Below are positions 35,811 through 44,267 of a DNA stretch of 64,000 nucleotides, in pieces. Position 1 is the first letter of the stretch. The number at the start of each line of letters is the position of its first letter. Under the pieces are notes generated by a model. That model saw nothing but the letters and a program-made list of their open reading frames with translations. It was not told where the DNA came from and made no database searches. The position numbers and the translations under genes were made by a program. The stretch is from positions 62,001 through 126,000 of the forward strand of contig NZ_SRSO01000012.1 in NCBI RefSeq assembly GCF_004791695.1, given 5' to 3'. The DNA is from Flavivirga rizhaonensis. GTDB taxonomy: Bacteria; Bacteroidota; Bacteroidia; Flavobacteriales; Flavobacteriaceae.

Positions 35811-37211
35811 TCAAGATAGTTTTTGAGTTATTGTTAAAAGTGATTTCTTGTTACCTACATTACCAGGAAATACGATATATAATAATTTTGGAAATTTTGT
35901 TTCTTTGCCCATTTCCCAAACGGGAACCCCTGGTTCTATTTGCCCTAAAACCTTTGAGCGTTTCATTCCTAAACCTTTTAATGCCAAATCATGTGATGTA
36001 ATACCCCCTTTAGCTAATATATATTTTGGGTATACGCCAATACCTTTAACCAAAGCAACTAAAGCATCAGATACTTTGGATGCAATATCTATGTTGGAAT
36101 CAGCATTTTTTCCTGTAATTAATTTTCTACTTGTATAAACAATAACATCATTCCCTCTAGCTATACTTTCATCTATTTTTGTAATAATAGATGCTAAATA
36201 TAAATCTGCATCTTCTTTTAATATGGTTTCAACATTGACTTCAATAATGTCATTTTCATTGTAATAATTTAGAGTATAATTAAGTTGTTCAGAAGATTTA
36301 GAAACATAAGATCCCACTATGGTTAAACCTCCTGTTTGACCATCTGAATTAATAATTTTTTCTGAAGTTAATAATGGCTTTGGCTCTAATCCTATATAAG
36401 AAGGCACAAACGAACTTGAAGTACGATATACAATTCTTTTATTAGATTTTTCAGCTAATAATAAAGCTTGTGTTATTTTATCTAGATCATAATAATTTAA
36501 TGCATTTGATATACAAAAGGTTCCAGATTTCAAAGCCTTGATTTGCTCACTAAGCCATGCTGTATTTTTACTTCTAACAGTTTTTATTGGTAATGAAAAA
36601 ACATCTGAAGCACTTATTTTTCCAGAGGTCTTCTCTTCAATCCATTCTTTTAAGTTTGCTTTAGAGTATGCAAAGGTATGATCTTGGGAAAACGGTGTTT
36701 CGTTAACCGGAAGTAGATCATCTCCATCAGAAATGTAATGCACATCATTTACCGTGACACGATTCCCTTCAAACATCACAGGAATAAAAACGGTAATAGC
36801 ATCATTAAAATTCAAAGTATTTTTTATGACATCAATTTCCGAAAAATGGCCTCTCAATGTAGAATCACTTCTACTAATAATGGTAAACGCCCTATTTATA
36901 AGCTTTGATGCTTCTAAAATGTTTCTTGAAATTTCTTGATAAACCTCAGATGATTTTTTTTGCGATAAACTTCTTGAATTAGTTAGTAAAAAGAATACTG
37001 GTGTTTCTTTTTTAAATTCATCAATCAAAGTTTCCAAATCCCACGATGTTAAAAGTGGTATATCATATACTGTTTGATTTCCTGTTGGGTCATCATCAAT
37101 AACAATACATGTTCTGTTCAATTCTTTAAAAAGAACTTTATTTAAACGTCTGTAATTAGAAGTATCTTCTAATGGTAGTTGTTTTAATATGTGCGATAAT
37201 GAAAAGCTCAT
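35811..37211 (-). CDS. DUF1537-family four-carbon acid sugar kinase
   Basis: The 466-residue protein has the N-terminal sugar-binding domain (CIVIDDDPTGNQTV, then FFLLTNSRSLS and IISRSDSTLRGHF) and the C-terminal nucleotide-binding domain (YILAKGGITSHDLALKGLGM; GVPVWEMG; VVFPGNVG-like end). Characterised family members phosphorylate threonate, erythronate or 2-oxo-tetronate. The start overlaps the stop of the cyclase gene by 4 nt. A partner decarboxylating dehydrogenase is encoded two genes upstream, matching the logic of four-carbon acid breakdown to dihydroxyacetone phosphate. The substrate is inferred, not shown. Confidence 0.9.
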   Translation of the reverse strand: MSFSLSHILKQLPLEDTSNYRRLNKVLFKELNRTCIVIDDDPTGNQTVYDIPLLTSWDLETLIDEFKKETPVFFLLTNSRSLSQKKSSEVYQEISRNILEASKLINRAFTIISRSDSTLRGHFSEIDVIKNTLNFNDAITVFIPVMFEGNRVTVNDVHYISDGDDLLPVNETPFSQDHTFAYSKANLKEWIEEKTSGKISASDVFSLPIKTVRSKNTAWLSEQIKALKSGTFCISNALNYYDLDKITQALLLAEKSNKRIVYRTSSSFVPSYIGLEPKPLLTSEKIINSDGQTGGLTIVGSYVSKSSEQLNYTLNYYNENDIIEVNVETILKEDADLYLASIITKIDESIARGNDVIVYTSRKLITGKNADSNIDIASKVSDALVALVKGIGVYPKYILAKGGITSHDLALKGLGMKRSKVLGQIEPGVPVWEMGKETKFPKLLYIVFPGNVGNKKSLLTITQKLS

Positions 37212-37846
37212 AAATATTTCTCAATGGCTATCACTCGCGCTGGTGCGCCATCCCCATCTCCTATTTTTAAAGGTAAGGCTATCAACTCAACACAATTGGT
37301 TTGTAAGGCATCTATATTTGTAAGCCCTTCTATAATGACTACTCCCTGTAATAAGATTTGATGAATTTTAGTAACCTCATCTAAATTATTCACATCTGCT
37401 ACCGAAGGCGGCTCCACACCAATCATTTTCACCTTTTTACTAACACACCACAGGGCAAGATCTTTACTTATTCTAGGCAACTCGTCTCTATATTTCGGAG
37501 TATTTGCATATTGAGACCAATCTGTCCAAAAAATAAGGCTATCACCAGCCACAAATTCATCTTTTATTTTCTGAGGAATATGTTCTGGATTTATTAAGCC
37601 TTTAGAACCTATATGTCTTACATCTACAACCCAAGCTCTTCCAACAAAGTCTGTTACCGGAATGTGGTCTATAGTTTGTTTACTTACATTAAAATGAATG
37701 GGAGCATCCATATGAGTACCGCAATGTGAATAAAATGTAAGTGTACTGGCATTCCATCCATCTGCATCAATAGTTTTACTTATTTCTTTTGAAAACCCGA
37801 TAAAATCATTGGTGTACGTTAATGTAAGATCAACAATAGGACGCAT
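37208..37846 (-). CDS. Cyclase-family (PF04199) metal-dependent hydrolase
   Basis: The 212-residue protein carries the family metal motif SHCGTHMDAPIHF near residue 42-54 and the later GVEPPSVADV and EGLTNID segments seen in kynurenine formamidase-like cyclases. Members hydrolyse amides, esters or lactones. In an operon for sugar acids a lactonase or ester-hydrolase role is plausible, though no relative with this job is known to me. It lies 4 nt downstream of the dehydrogenase gene and overlaps the kinase start. Confidence 0.85.
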   Translation of the reverse strand: MRPIVDLTLTYTNDFIGFSKEISKTIDADGWNASTLTFYSHCGTHMDAPIHFNVSKQTIDHIPVTDFVGRAWVVDVRHIGSKGLINPEHIPQKIKDEFVAGDSLIFWTDWSQYANTPKYRDELPRISKDLALWCVSKKVKMIGVEPPSVADVNNLDEVTKIHQILLQGVVIIEGLTNIDALQTNCVELIALPLKIGDGDGAPARVIAIEKYL

Positions 37847-37850
37847 TATT

Positions 37851-38897
37851 TTATAAATTTTTAATTACGGCATCTGCTACATTCGTAGTACTTGCTTCTC
37901 CTCCCAAGTCTTTAGTAAGGACTCCTTCTGAAGTACTTTTATCTATGGCTTGCATGATATTATTGGCTGCTTCGACTTCTCCTAAATGCTCTAACATAAT
38001 TGCTGCAGACCATATTTGTCCATATGGGTTTGCTATATTCTGACCAGCAATATCAGGTGCCGAGCCATGAATAGGTTCAAACATAGACGGAAAGTCTTTT
38101 TCTGGATTAATATTACCACTACCACCAAGGCCTAAACTCCCCATAACGGCTCCACCCAAATCACTTAAGATATCTCCAAAAAGGTTGGTAGTTAATACCA
38201 CATCAAATATTTCTGGTTTTAAAACAAAACTTGCCGTAGAATTATCAATATACATCTGGTCATGTTCCACATCTGGATATTGAGTTGCAACCTCTTTTAT
38301 AACACGGTCCCAATATGACAAACTATTAATTAGTGTATTGGATTTTGTTATGTGAGTTACTTTATTTCTCCGCTTTCTGGCCAATTTAAACGCATAATGT
38401 GCTATACGCTCAATACCTTTTCTTGTAAAAATACTGGTGTCTATTCCCATACCATTTTCAGAATCCGGAAGGTATTGACTACCTACCTGTACAAATTCAC
38501 CTTCTGTATTTTCCCTAACGATTACAAAATCTATATGCTTATCTGTTCTTAATGGGCGTTGTACACCAGTATATGTTCTTACTGGCCTGTAATTTACATA
38601 CTGGTCAAAATGTGTACGTACTTTAAATGTATAATCTTTAGCAGGAAGGGTATCATCAACCTCTGGTAAACCAACAGATCCAAAATAAACAGCATCAAAC
38701 GCTTTAAGCGTATTTAAACCGTCTTCTGGCAAAAATGTTCCATGTTTTAAATAATAACCTGCTCCCCAATCAAATATTTCCGAAGTAATATTAAAATTAT
38801 GTTTCTTAGCTACTGCCTCCAAAACTCTATACCCTTCCGGTACTATTTCATTTCCTATACCATCTCCTGGCACTACTGCAATATTGTAATTTTTCAC
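37851..38897 (-). CDS. Tartrate/malate/isopropylmalate-type decarboxylating dehydrogenase
   Basis: The 348-residue protein is a PF00180 beta-decarboxylating dehydrogenase: VVPGDGIGNEIVPEG at the start, VRENTEGEF near residue 127, the THITKSN lysine region, and FGDILSDLGGAV with the metal Asp residues. NAD use is suggested by FEPIHGSAPDIAG. It resembles tartrate/D-malate dehydrogenases. The start codon is GTG at 38897. It follows the GntR gene by 11 nt. Pairing with the DUF1537 kinase suggests action on a 3-hydroxy acid phosphate. Confidence 0.9.
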   Translation of the reverse strand: MKNYNIAVVPGDGIGNEIVPEGYRVLEAVAKKHNFNITSEIFDWGAGYYLKHGTFLPEDGLNTLKAFDAVYFGSVGLPEVDDTLPAKDYTFKVRTHFDQYVNYRPVRTYTGVQRPLRTDKHIDFVIVRENTEGEFVQVGSQYLPDSENGMGIDTSIFTRKGIERIAHYAFKLARKRRNKVTHITKSNTLINSLSYWDRVIKEVATQYPDVEHDQMYIDNSTASFVLKPEIFDVVLTTNLFGDILSDLGGAVMGSLGLGGSGNINPEKDFPSMFEPIHGSAPDIAGQNIANPYGQIWSAAIMLEHLGEVEAANNIMQAIDKSTSEGVLTKDLGGEASTTNVADAVIKNL

Positions 38898-38908
38898 TTT
38901 TTTAATTT

Positions 38909-39532
38909 TTATTGATCAAATAATAGTTCTCTAGATTTTTTAATATGTTCTCTGGCAAATTGTTCAGCCGCATCAGCATCACCTTTTTCTATAGCTTTAA
39001 TAATTTTAAAGTGTTCATTCAATGTTTCTTCAGGTGGCCTTATTAACCCATGACCAATCACTTTTTCATGGATATTTCCAAAAAAATATATTTTATCTAA
39101 TGGCGCGTTTCCAGTAAGCTTAATTAGTAATGAATGAAATACTTCATCTGCTTCTGTATAAGCATCAAGGTTAATCTCTTTACTATTTAAAAAAGGACTA
39201 AAACAATCCCTAAGTTGTTTTATAATGTTCTCATCCTTTGATTGGGCTAGTAAACGTGCAGCCATCCCCTCAATTGCTTCCCTGCATATATAAATATCGA
39301 TAATCTCTTTTTTATCCCATGAGCGTATGTACATACCTCTTCTTGGTATGCTCTCTACTAGGTATTCATTCTCTAATGCTAATAAAGCCTTCATTAACGG
39401 TGTTCTACTCACACCAAGCATGTCTGCTATTTTTTCTTGTACTATTTTTTCGCCTTGTTTGAGCTCTCCGTTAAGAATCATCTCCTTAAGTCTTAAGTAT
39501 ATTGGCTCACTGATATTCGCATGTTGAATCAT
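38909..39532 (-). CDS. GntR-family (FCD/FadR-type) transcriptional regulator
   Basis: The 207-residue protein has an N-terminal GntR winged helix (SEPIYLRLKEMILNGEL, then KIADML-like ADMLGVSRTPLMKALLALE) and a C-terminal helical FCD ligand domain (about 75-200) with conserved acidic/His metal residues (DEVFHSLLIKLTG). Such regulators usually bind organic acids. I start at the ATG at 39532; an upstream TTG at 39553 lies inside a 34-bp palindrome that must be the operator. It is the first gene of the seven-gene operon, giving simple feedback control by the pathway substrate. Confidence 0.92.
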   Translation of the reverse strand: MIQHANISEPIYLRLKEMILNGELKQGEKIVQEKIADMLGVSRTPLMKALLALENEYLVESIPRRGMYIRSWDKKEIIDIYICREAIEGMAARLLAQSKDENIIKQLRDCFSPFLNSKEINLDAYTEADEVFHSLLIKLTGNAPLDKIYFFGNIHEKVIGHGLIRPPEETLNEHFKIIKAIEKGDADAAEQFAREHIKKSRELLFDQ

Positions 39533-39565
39533 AACATTGTATTTTGTATACAAAATACAATGTTA
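39532..39565. promoter_or_regulatory. 34-bp perfect palindrome overlapping the GntR start (operator)
   Basis: A perfect palindrome with no spacer is centred on TTGTATACAA at 39544-39553, with arms of 17 nt. The core fits the GT-N2-AC pattern of FadR-type GntR operators. It ends on the first base of the regulator ATG, so binding would block expression of the whole operon. Confidence 0.85.
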
Positions 39566-39833
39566 CAATATTAATTAATAAAAACAAACTTCTTTATCAT
39601 ATTTAAGCGTATTTTTAAGAATAGTGCTTTCTAGTTACGTGGGAAGAAGGAAATAGAAATCGCCTCTTTATTTGGCAACGCAATTGATGTTTCGACCTGC
39701 TAGATGGTGCACAACCTAATACAAATCCTAAGCAGATTAAAAAATGAACGCCTTTTTATTGAAAATTAGGAAAACTTCAACCTTTGGTGGAAATCCTCCC
39801 TTTTGGTTTTACCGATTTTTATAACTTTGGTTT

Positions 39834-40134
39834 ATGCCAAAATACAGGAAATTAACACATTGCCTTTATAGTTGTACCTACCATATAGTTTGGATCCCTA
39901 AGTATAGGTTTCGTATTTTAGAGGGAAAAATTAGGGAAATATAGTTGAATCAAGAATAGAACAGGTATGCAGCTGGTATGATGTAGTGATCGAAGAAATA
40001 TCAGTTCAACCGGATCACATCCGCTTAGTTTGTTCAATACCTCCTAAGTATTCAGTTTCTAAGATCGTAAGTATTGTTAAAGGAAATACAGCAGTTCAAA
40101 TATTTTCAAAGCAGAATTATTTAAAAGAGAAGCC
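39834..40134 (+). mobile_element. Decayed IS200/IS605-family tnpA
   Basis: From ATG at 39834 the frame reads MPKYRKLTHCLYSCTYHIVW and PKYRFRILEGKIREI, then is broken by stops. A second frame continues with DVVIEEISVQPDHIRLVCSI and PPKYSVSKIVSIVKGNTAVQ until about 40134. These are the standard parts of the small Y1 transposase TnpA. The catalytic HUH pair is damaged (PDHIRL instead of PDHVHL), and the C-terminal Tyr region is missing. The element is dead. The region 39566-39833 before it shows nothing recognisable. Confidence 0.85.
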
Positions 40135-40181
40135 ATAGAAGACGATAGTCAAAACTATAAACTCTTTTGGAGTTTAATCAA

Positions 40182-40312
40182 GAAGCTGTCTAAAAAGTGT
40201 CATTCTGAATGGAATGAAGAATCTCTTTAAAATATATGACTCTGATTATGAGTGAAATAAGATTCTTCGCGTTGCTCTGAATGACAAGATTAACCACTTT
40301 TCAGACAGCCTC
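40182..40312. repeat. 131-bp MITE-like element, copy 2
   Basis: This is the same length and orientation as the copy at 30412-30542, with five differences in 131 positions and the same 18-nt inverted ends. It sits directly after the IS200 tnpA fossil and before the MaoC gene. Together the two copies bracket the GntR-to-DUF5060 operon as direct repeats. Confidence 0.85.
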
Positions 40313-40422
40313 ATTTACTTTTAAATGTGTCCCGTCCTGAAGAAGACATTGTTTTTTAATGCTACTTCTAAACTATAGGCATTATTCCTTCTTTGTTAGA
40401 GTATGACCTTAAAAATAAAAAT

Positions 40423-40875
40423 TCAAGCTTCAAACTCTTTTTTTTTAGCTAACAGAATATGGTCGCAAACTAAAACTAACTCATCTCGTTGATTAAATAT
40501 TTCAACATGCTCGTTGACATGTCCCAATTCAGGGCGTTTAGATTTTTTCTTTTCACTAATAGTCACTACCACTCGAATGGTATCTCCAATATATACAGGT
40601 TTTATAAAACGTAATCTATCATAACCTTTAGAAAAAGCCTCTGGGTTAATCTCTGTTGCTGTCATACCTATACCTACGCTAAATGTTAATGTACCATGAG
40701 CAATACGTTGTTTAAAAGGTTGCGTTTTGCACCATTCGGCATCCATATGATGTGGAAAATAATCACCTGTATGACCAGCATGAACAACAAAATCAGTTTC
40801 TGTTATTGTCCTTCCTAAAGTTTCTCTTTTACTACCTAATTCGTAGTCCTCATAAAATCTTGATAAAATATGCAT
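40423..40875 (-). CDS. MaoC-family hotdog protein (enoyl-CoA hydratase-like), catalytic dyad intact
   Basis: The 150-residue cytoplasmic protein has a single MaoC hotdog domain. The hydratase motif is present: [16 protein letters not shown] with Asp and His five residues apart, followed by [15 protein letters not shown]. Members add or remove water from enoyl-CoA or 3-hydroxyacyl-CoA. It is the last gene of the CoA-transferase cluster, 24 nt after the SDR. It would act on a CoA ester produced by the two CaiB-type proteins. It is a paralogue of the protein at 46654, which lacks the His. Confidence 0.88.
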   Translation of the reverse strand: MHILSRFYEDYELGSKRETLGRTITETDFVVHAGHTGDYFPHHMDAEWCKTQPFKQRIAHGTLTFSVGIGMTATEINPEAFSKGYDRLRFIKPVYIGDTIRVVVTISEKKKSKRPELGHVNEHVEIFNQRDELVLVCDHILLAKKKEFEA

Positions 40876-40899
40876 GGTTAATATTTTTTATGATGTAAA

Positions 40900-41670
40900 T
40901 TATCTACCCATCCATCCACCGTCAACAAGTACAACAGATCCATTCATGTAAGCCGCAGCTTCTGAAGCTAAAAATACTGTTGGTCCAGCAAAATCTGTGG
41001 CTTCTCCCCACCTTCCTGCTGGAATACGAGATAAAATAGATTCTGCTCTTACTGGGTCATTTCTTAATGCTTCTGTATTATCTGTTGAAATATAGCCTGG
41101 TGCAATTGCATTTACATTAACACCTTTGCCAGCCCATTCGTTAGAAAAAGCCATGGTTAACTGACCAATAGCACCTTTACTTGCAGCATATCCTGGAACT
41201 GTAATTCCTCCTTGGAACGTAAGTAACGACGCTGTAAATATAACTTTCCCAGAACCTCTAGCGACCATGTCTTTACCAAACTCTCTGGTTAAAATGAACT
41301 GAGCATTTTGGTTTACCTCAATGACTTTATCCCACAATTCATCTGAATGTTCTGCTGCTGGGGCTCTTAAAATGGTTCCTGCATTATTAACTAAAATATC
41401 TATGGTTGGATTATCTTTTTTAGCCTCTGCAATAAAAACATATAAGGCTTTCCTATCTGAAAAGTCACATTGGTAGGCTTTAAAACTTTTTCCTATTGCT
41501 TGCACTGCTTTTTCAACATCACTACCTTCTAATTCTAATGAAGCTGACACTCCAATGATATTAGCGCCTGCTTCTGCCAAACCTATAGCCATCGCTTTAC
41601 CTATACCTCTTTTGCAGCCTGTTACTAAGGCCGTTTTCCCTTCTAAACTAAATTTATTCAAAATACTCAT
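40900..41670 (-). CDS. SDR oxidoreductase (KduD/gluconate 5-dehydrogenase-like)
   Basis: The 256-residue enzyme is a classical SDR with TGCKRGIGKAMA near residue 17, NNAGT near 96, catalytic Ser in FTASLLTF and YAASKGA with Tyr/Lys near 160. The ending APGYISTDNTEALR and LASEAAAYMNGSVVLVDGGWMGR closely resembles 2-deoxy-D-gluconate 3-dehydrogenase / KduD-type sugar acid dehydrogenases. It is separated from the upstream dehydrogenase gene by a 350-nt gap holding a 162-bp inverted-repeat element. Confidence 0.9.
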   Translation of the reverse strand: MSILNKFSLEGKTALVTGCKRGIGKAMAIGLAEAGANIIGVSASLELEGSDVEKAVQAIGKSFKAYQCDFSDRKALYVFIAEAKKDNPTIDILVNNAGTILRAPAAEHSDELWDKVIEVNQNAQFILTREFGKDMVARGSGKVIFTASLLTFQGGITVPGYAASKGAIGQLTMAFSNEWAGKGVNVNAIAPGYISTDNTEALRNDPVRAESILSRIPAGRWGEATDFAGPTVFLASEAAAYMNGSVVLVDGGWMGR

Positions 41671-41709
41671 TATATAATTTTTTACTAGTTATTTTAATGT
41701 TTTTGCTAT

Positions 41710-41871
41710 TGAACTCATCTTGACTTTTTCTATTTCCTAAAAAATGGCTAAAATTCGCCCATATTTTGTTACTTTTTTTATGCTTAGCACTGCTATGCCA
41801 TGCAAAAAATGCCTCATCTGAACAAATTTTATCTCATTTTCGGTTAAAAACAAAAAGTCAAGATGAGTTCA
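41710..41871. repeat. 162-bp MITE-like element with perfect 20-bp terminal inverted repeats
   Basis: TGAACTCATCTTGACTTTTT at 41710-41729 is repeated as its exact reverse complement at 41852-41871. The 122-nt interior has no gene. The element is unrelated in sequence to the 131-bp elements. It lies between two genes of the same operon and fills most of the 41671-42021 gap. Confidence 0.85.
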
Positions 41872-42021
41872 TTATTATATCTTCCTCTACCAAACGAATA
41901 TGTTTCCTAAATGAAAATTCATTGTCAAACTTATAAGCATTGTCATTACATTGTATTTTTCCATAGCATTTATATAAAATTACTCCTAAATATAAATCAC
42001 GAATTCAATGCTTTATTTTAA

Positions 42022-43038
42022 TTATAATTGGCAATCCATCAGCACCTTCATGCCATCAGGGTTGTTATCTATATTTTCAAAAACTTGTTGAACCTTACTT
42101 AATGGTTGTACATCGGTAATCATATCTTCAAATGGTAACTCATTTGCTGTGATTAAGGCTATTGATTTTTCATAATCTTCTTTTTCATAAACACGAGCAC
42201 CGATTAATTTTAATTCTTTCCAAAAGAACTTAAACAGGTCAACTTCTTTCTTTTGCCCATGAATAGCTACCATTAAAATTCGACCTCTAATACCTGCTAT
42301 TTCTGTCATAATATCTAAAGCAGGTTGTACACCGGCAACTTCAAAAACAACATCTGCCAATCTGCCCTCTGTTTGTTCTCTTACATATTGAACCAAATCA
42401 ATATGCATTGGGTTTACAGCATTTAATCCCATTTCTTTTGCTTTGGCAATGCGCGTTTCATTTACCTCAGAAATAATAACATTAGCACCAACTTCTTTAG
42501 CAACCATCGCTACTAATAAACCAATTGGTCCTCCACCTAAAACAACAGCTGTTTCTCCAGCCACCAATCCGCTTAAGCGAACATCGTGTGTAGCTACTGA
42601 AAGCGGCTCAATTAAAGCGGCTAATTTTAAATCGGTGTTGTCATTTAGTTTATGTAATGTAAACGCGGGAACGTTCCAATATTCTTGCATGGCTCCCGGA
42701 CTATCAATTCCTATAAACTTTAACTCTTCACAAATGTGGTTAAATCCTTTATCTGAAGGTTTCACTTTTCTATCATCTAAAGGACGAACAACTACTTTAT
42801 CTCCAACTTTATAGCCCGTTACACCTTCTCCAAGTGCATCAATAATACCTGACATTTCATGACCAATAGTTTCAGGAATATTGACGCGCTTATCCATCAT
42901 ACCATGGTAAATATGTACATCTGTTCCACAAACACCTACATATGCCACTTTAATTCTAACTTCGCCTACTGCTGGTTGTTCGATTTCTTTTTCGATTACA
43001 TTGAAGGTTTTACTTCCTTCATAAACTGTTGCTTTCAT
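42022..43038 (-). CDS. Zinc-type medium-chain dehydrogenase lacking the structural zinc loop
   Basis: The 338-residue enzyme is an MDR sugar/polyol dehydrogenase. Catalytic zinc ligands are visible: GVCGTD (Cys37), GHE (His60, Glu61) and AALIEPLSVA. The Rossmann motif is VVLGGGPIGLLVA near 165-177. The four-cysteine structural zinc motif found in most relatives is replaced by RPLDDRKVKPSDKGFNHICE with a single Cys near 103. It probably oxidises a sugar or sugar acid alcohol with NAD(P). It stands 80 nt after the Gfo/Idh gene in the same direction. Confidence 0.88.
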   Translation of the reverse strand: MKATVYEGSKTFNVIEKEIEQPAVGEVRIKVAYVGVCGTDVHIYHGMMDKRVNIPETIGHEMSGIIDALGEGVTGYKVGDKVVVRPLDDRKVKPSDKGFNHICEELKFIGIDSPGAMQEYWNVPAFTLHKLNDNTDLKLAALIEPLSVATHDVRLSGLVAGETAVVLGGGPIGLLVAMVAKEVGANVIISEVNETRIAKAKEMGLNAVNPMHIDLVQYVREQTEGRLADVVFEVAGVQPALDIMTEIAGIRGRILMVAIHGQKKEVDLFKFFWKELKLIGARVYEKEDYEKSIALITANELPFEDMITDVQPLSKVQQVFENIDNNPDGMKVLMDCQL

Positions 43039-43118
43039 TTTATTCTTCTATATTTTTTTGTTGTTCTCGATGATACCATTTTCTCCTTTGTCGAAAATCA
43101 CTCGAACACACAAAATGT

Positions 43119-44189
43119 TTAAATATTGTAGTTTGGAGTAACACCTCCATCATTATTAGATTCATATGCAGACTCAACTATTGCCATAGAATGCACCACG
43201 TCTTCAACACTGGTTAGAAGCTCGTTGGTAGATCCTTCAACATAACGCATTAAAGACGCCATCGTTCCAACAAAAGCATCTGGAAACCAAGATCCTTCTA
43301 GCGGAACCTCTACCCATTTTGGATCTTCTCCTTCTTTAACTATACAATATTGAAATAAATCTGGTTTTCCATTGGGATAATCCAATAGCAATCCTATTCT
43401 AGCTTTAATAGCACCTTTTGTTCCTTCCCATTTCACAAAACTTTCCTGATTTTTCTCTCCGAAATTGTGATCATGATTGGTATTAATGATAGCCCGCATG
43501 GCATCATTATAATCCATAATGGTTGTAGTTCGTGTTGAGGACATAGGTTTTCCTGGGTTTCTCAACGTTTTTGAATACACCTTTTTTGGATTTCCTAAAA
43601 ACGAACGAATCAAATCGATATAATGAATACTATGTTGTTGAATTTCTAAACGTGGATGATTCACTACATTTGGAAAATATTCCCATGGGGTGTAAGTTGT
43701 TAGACGAACTTCAAAATCGTATAATTCTCCTATTAACCCTTGCTCTATTAAATATTTTGCTGCCATAACATATGGAGCAAAACGCATTTGGCAATTAATA
43801 GCTGCTTTCAATTTTTTTCTTCTGCAAACTTCTAAAATCTCTAAAGTCTGCTTATAATTATCACCCATTGGCTTTTGAATCAATACTGCCGATTCATCTG
43901 GCAATGATTCTAAAGTAGCTATAAATTGATTTGGCATTAATGTCAGGTCGAAAACGGCATTTTCTGGTGCTGCGGCTACCATGTCCTCTACACTATTATA
44001 AACATTAGGAATGTTAAATGCTTCAGCTAAATCATCAGCTCTTTGTTTTGTTCTGTTTGTAATGCCTTCAACCACAAAACCCACATTTCTATATGCTGGT
44101 AAATGTGCATCACGCACAATCCCTCCTGCTCCAATAATATAAATTGGGCGCTTTTCTTTTGGTAATTCTGGTTTGTAAACTAATTTCAT
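43119..44189 (-). CDS. Gfo/Idh/MocA-family oxidoreductase
   Basis: The 356-residue protein has the nucleotide-binding start YIIGAGGIVRDAHLPAYRN, the family QKP signature (AVLIQKPMGDNYKQTLE near residue 105) and a C-terminal substrate domain with IQQHSIHYIDLIRSFLG. It is one of two family members in the window, and they are not close copies. Position between a binding-protein-like gene and a dehydrogenase suggests sugar or sugar acid oxidation in the CoA-transferase cluster. Confidence 0.9.
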   Translation of the reverse strand: MKLVYKPELPKEKRPIYIIGAGGIVRDAHLPAYRNVGFVVEGITNRTKQRADDLAEAFNIPNVYNSVEDMVAAAPENAVFDLTLMPNQFIATLESLPDESAVLIQKPMGDNYKQTLEILEVCRRKKLKAAINCQMRFAPYVMAAKYLIEQGLIGELYDFEVRLTTYTPWEYFPNVVNHPRLEIQQHSIHYIDLIRSFLGNPKKVYSKTLRNPGKPMSSTRTTTIMDYNDAMRAIINTNHDHNFGEKNQESFVKWEGTKGAIKARIGLLLDYPNGKPDLFQYCIVKEGEDPKWVEVPLEGSWFPDAFVGTMASLMRYVEGSTNELLTSVEDVVHSMAIVESAYESNNDGGVTPNYNI

Positions 44190-44267
44190 ATGTATGTCTT
44201 TATTTTTTCAATGGTCAAATCATAGTACTTAAACATCGATTTTTAGTTATGGATGTTTTATAATTAA

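Noticed and set aside
39533..39553. Longer GntR protein starting at TTG 39553
   Set aside because: The codons lie inside the 34-bp palindrome, which is better explained as an operator; the ATG at 39532 starts the conserved domain.
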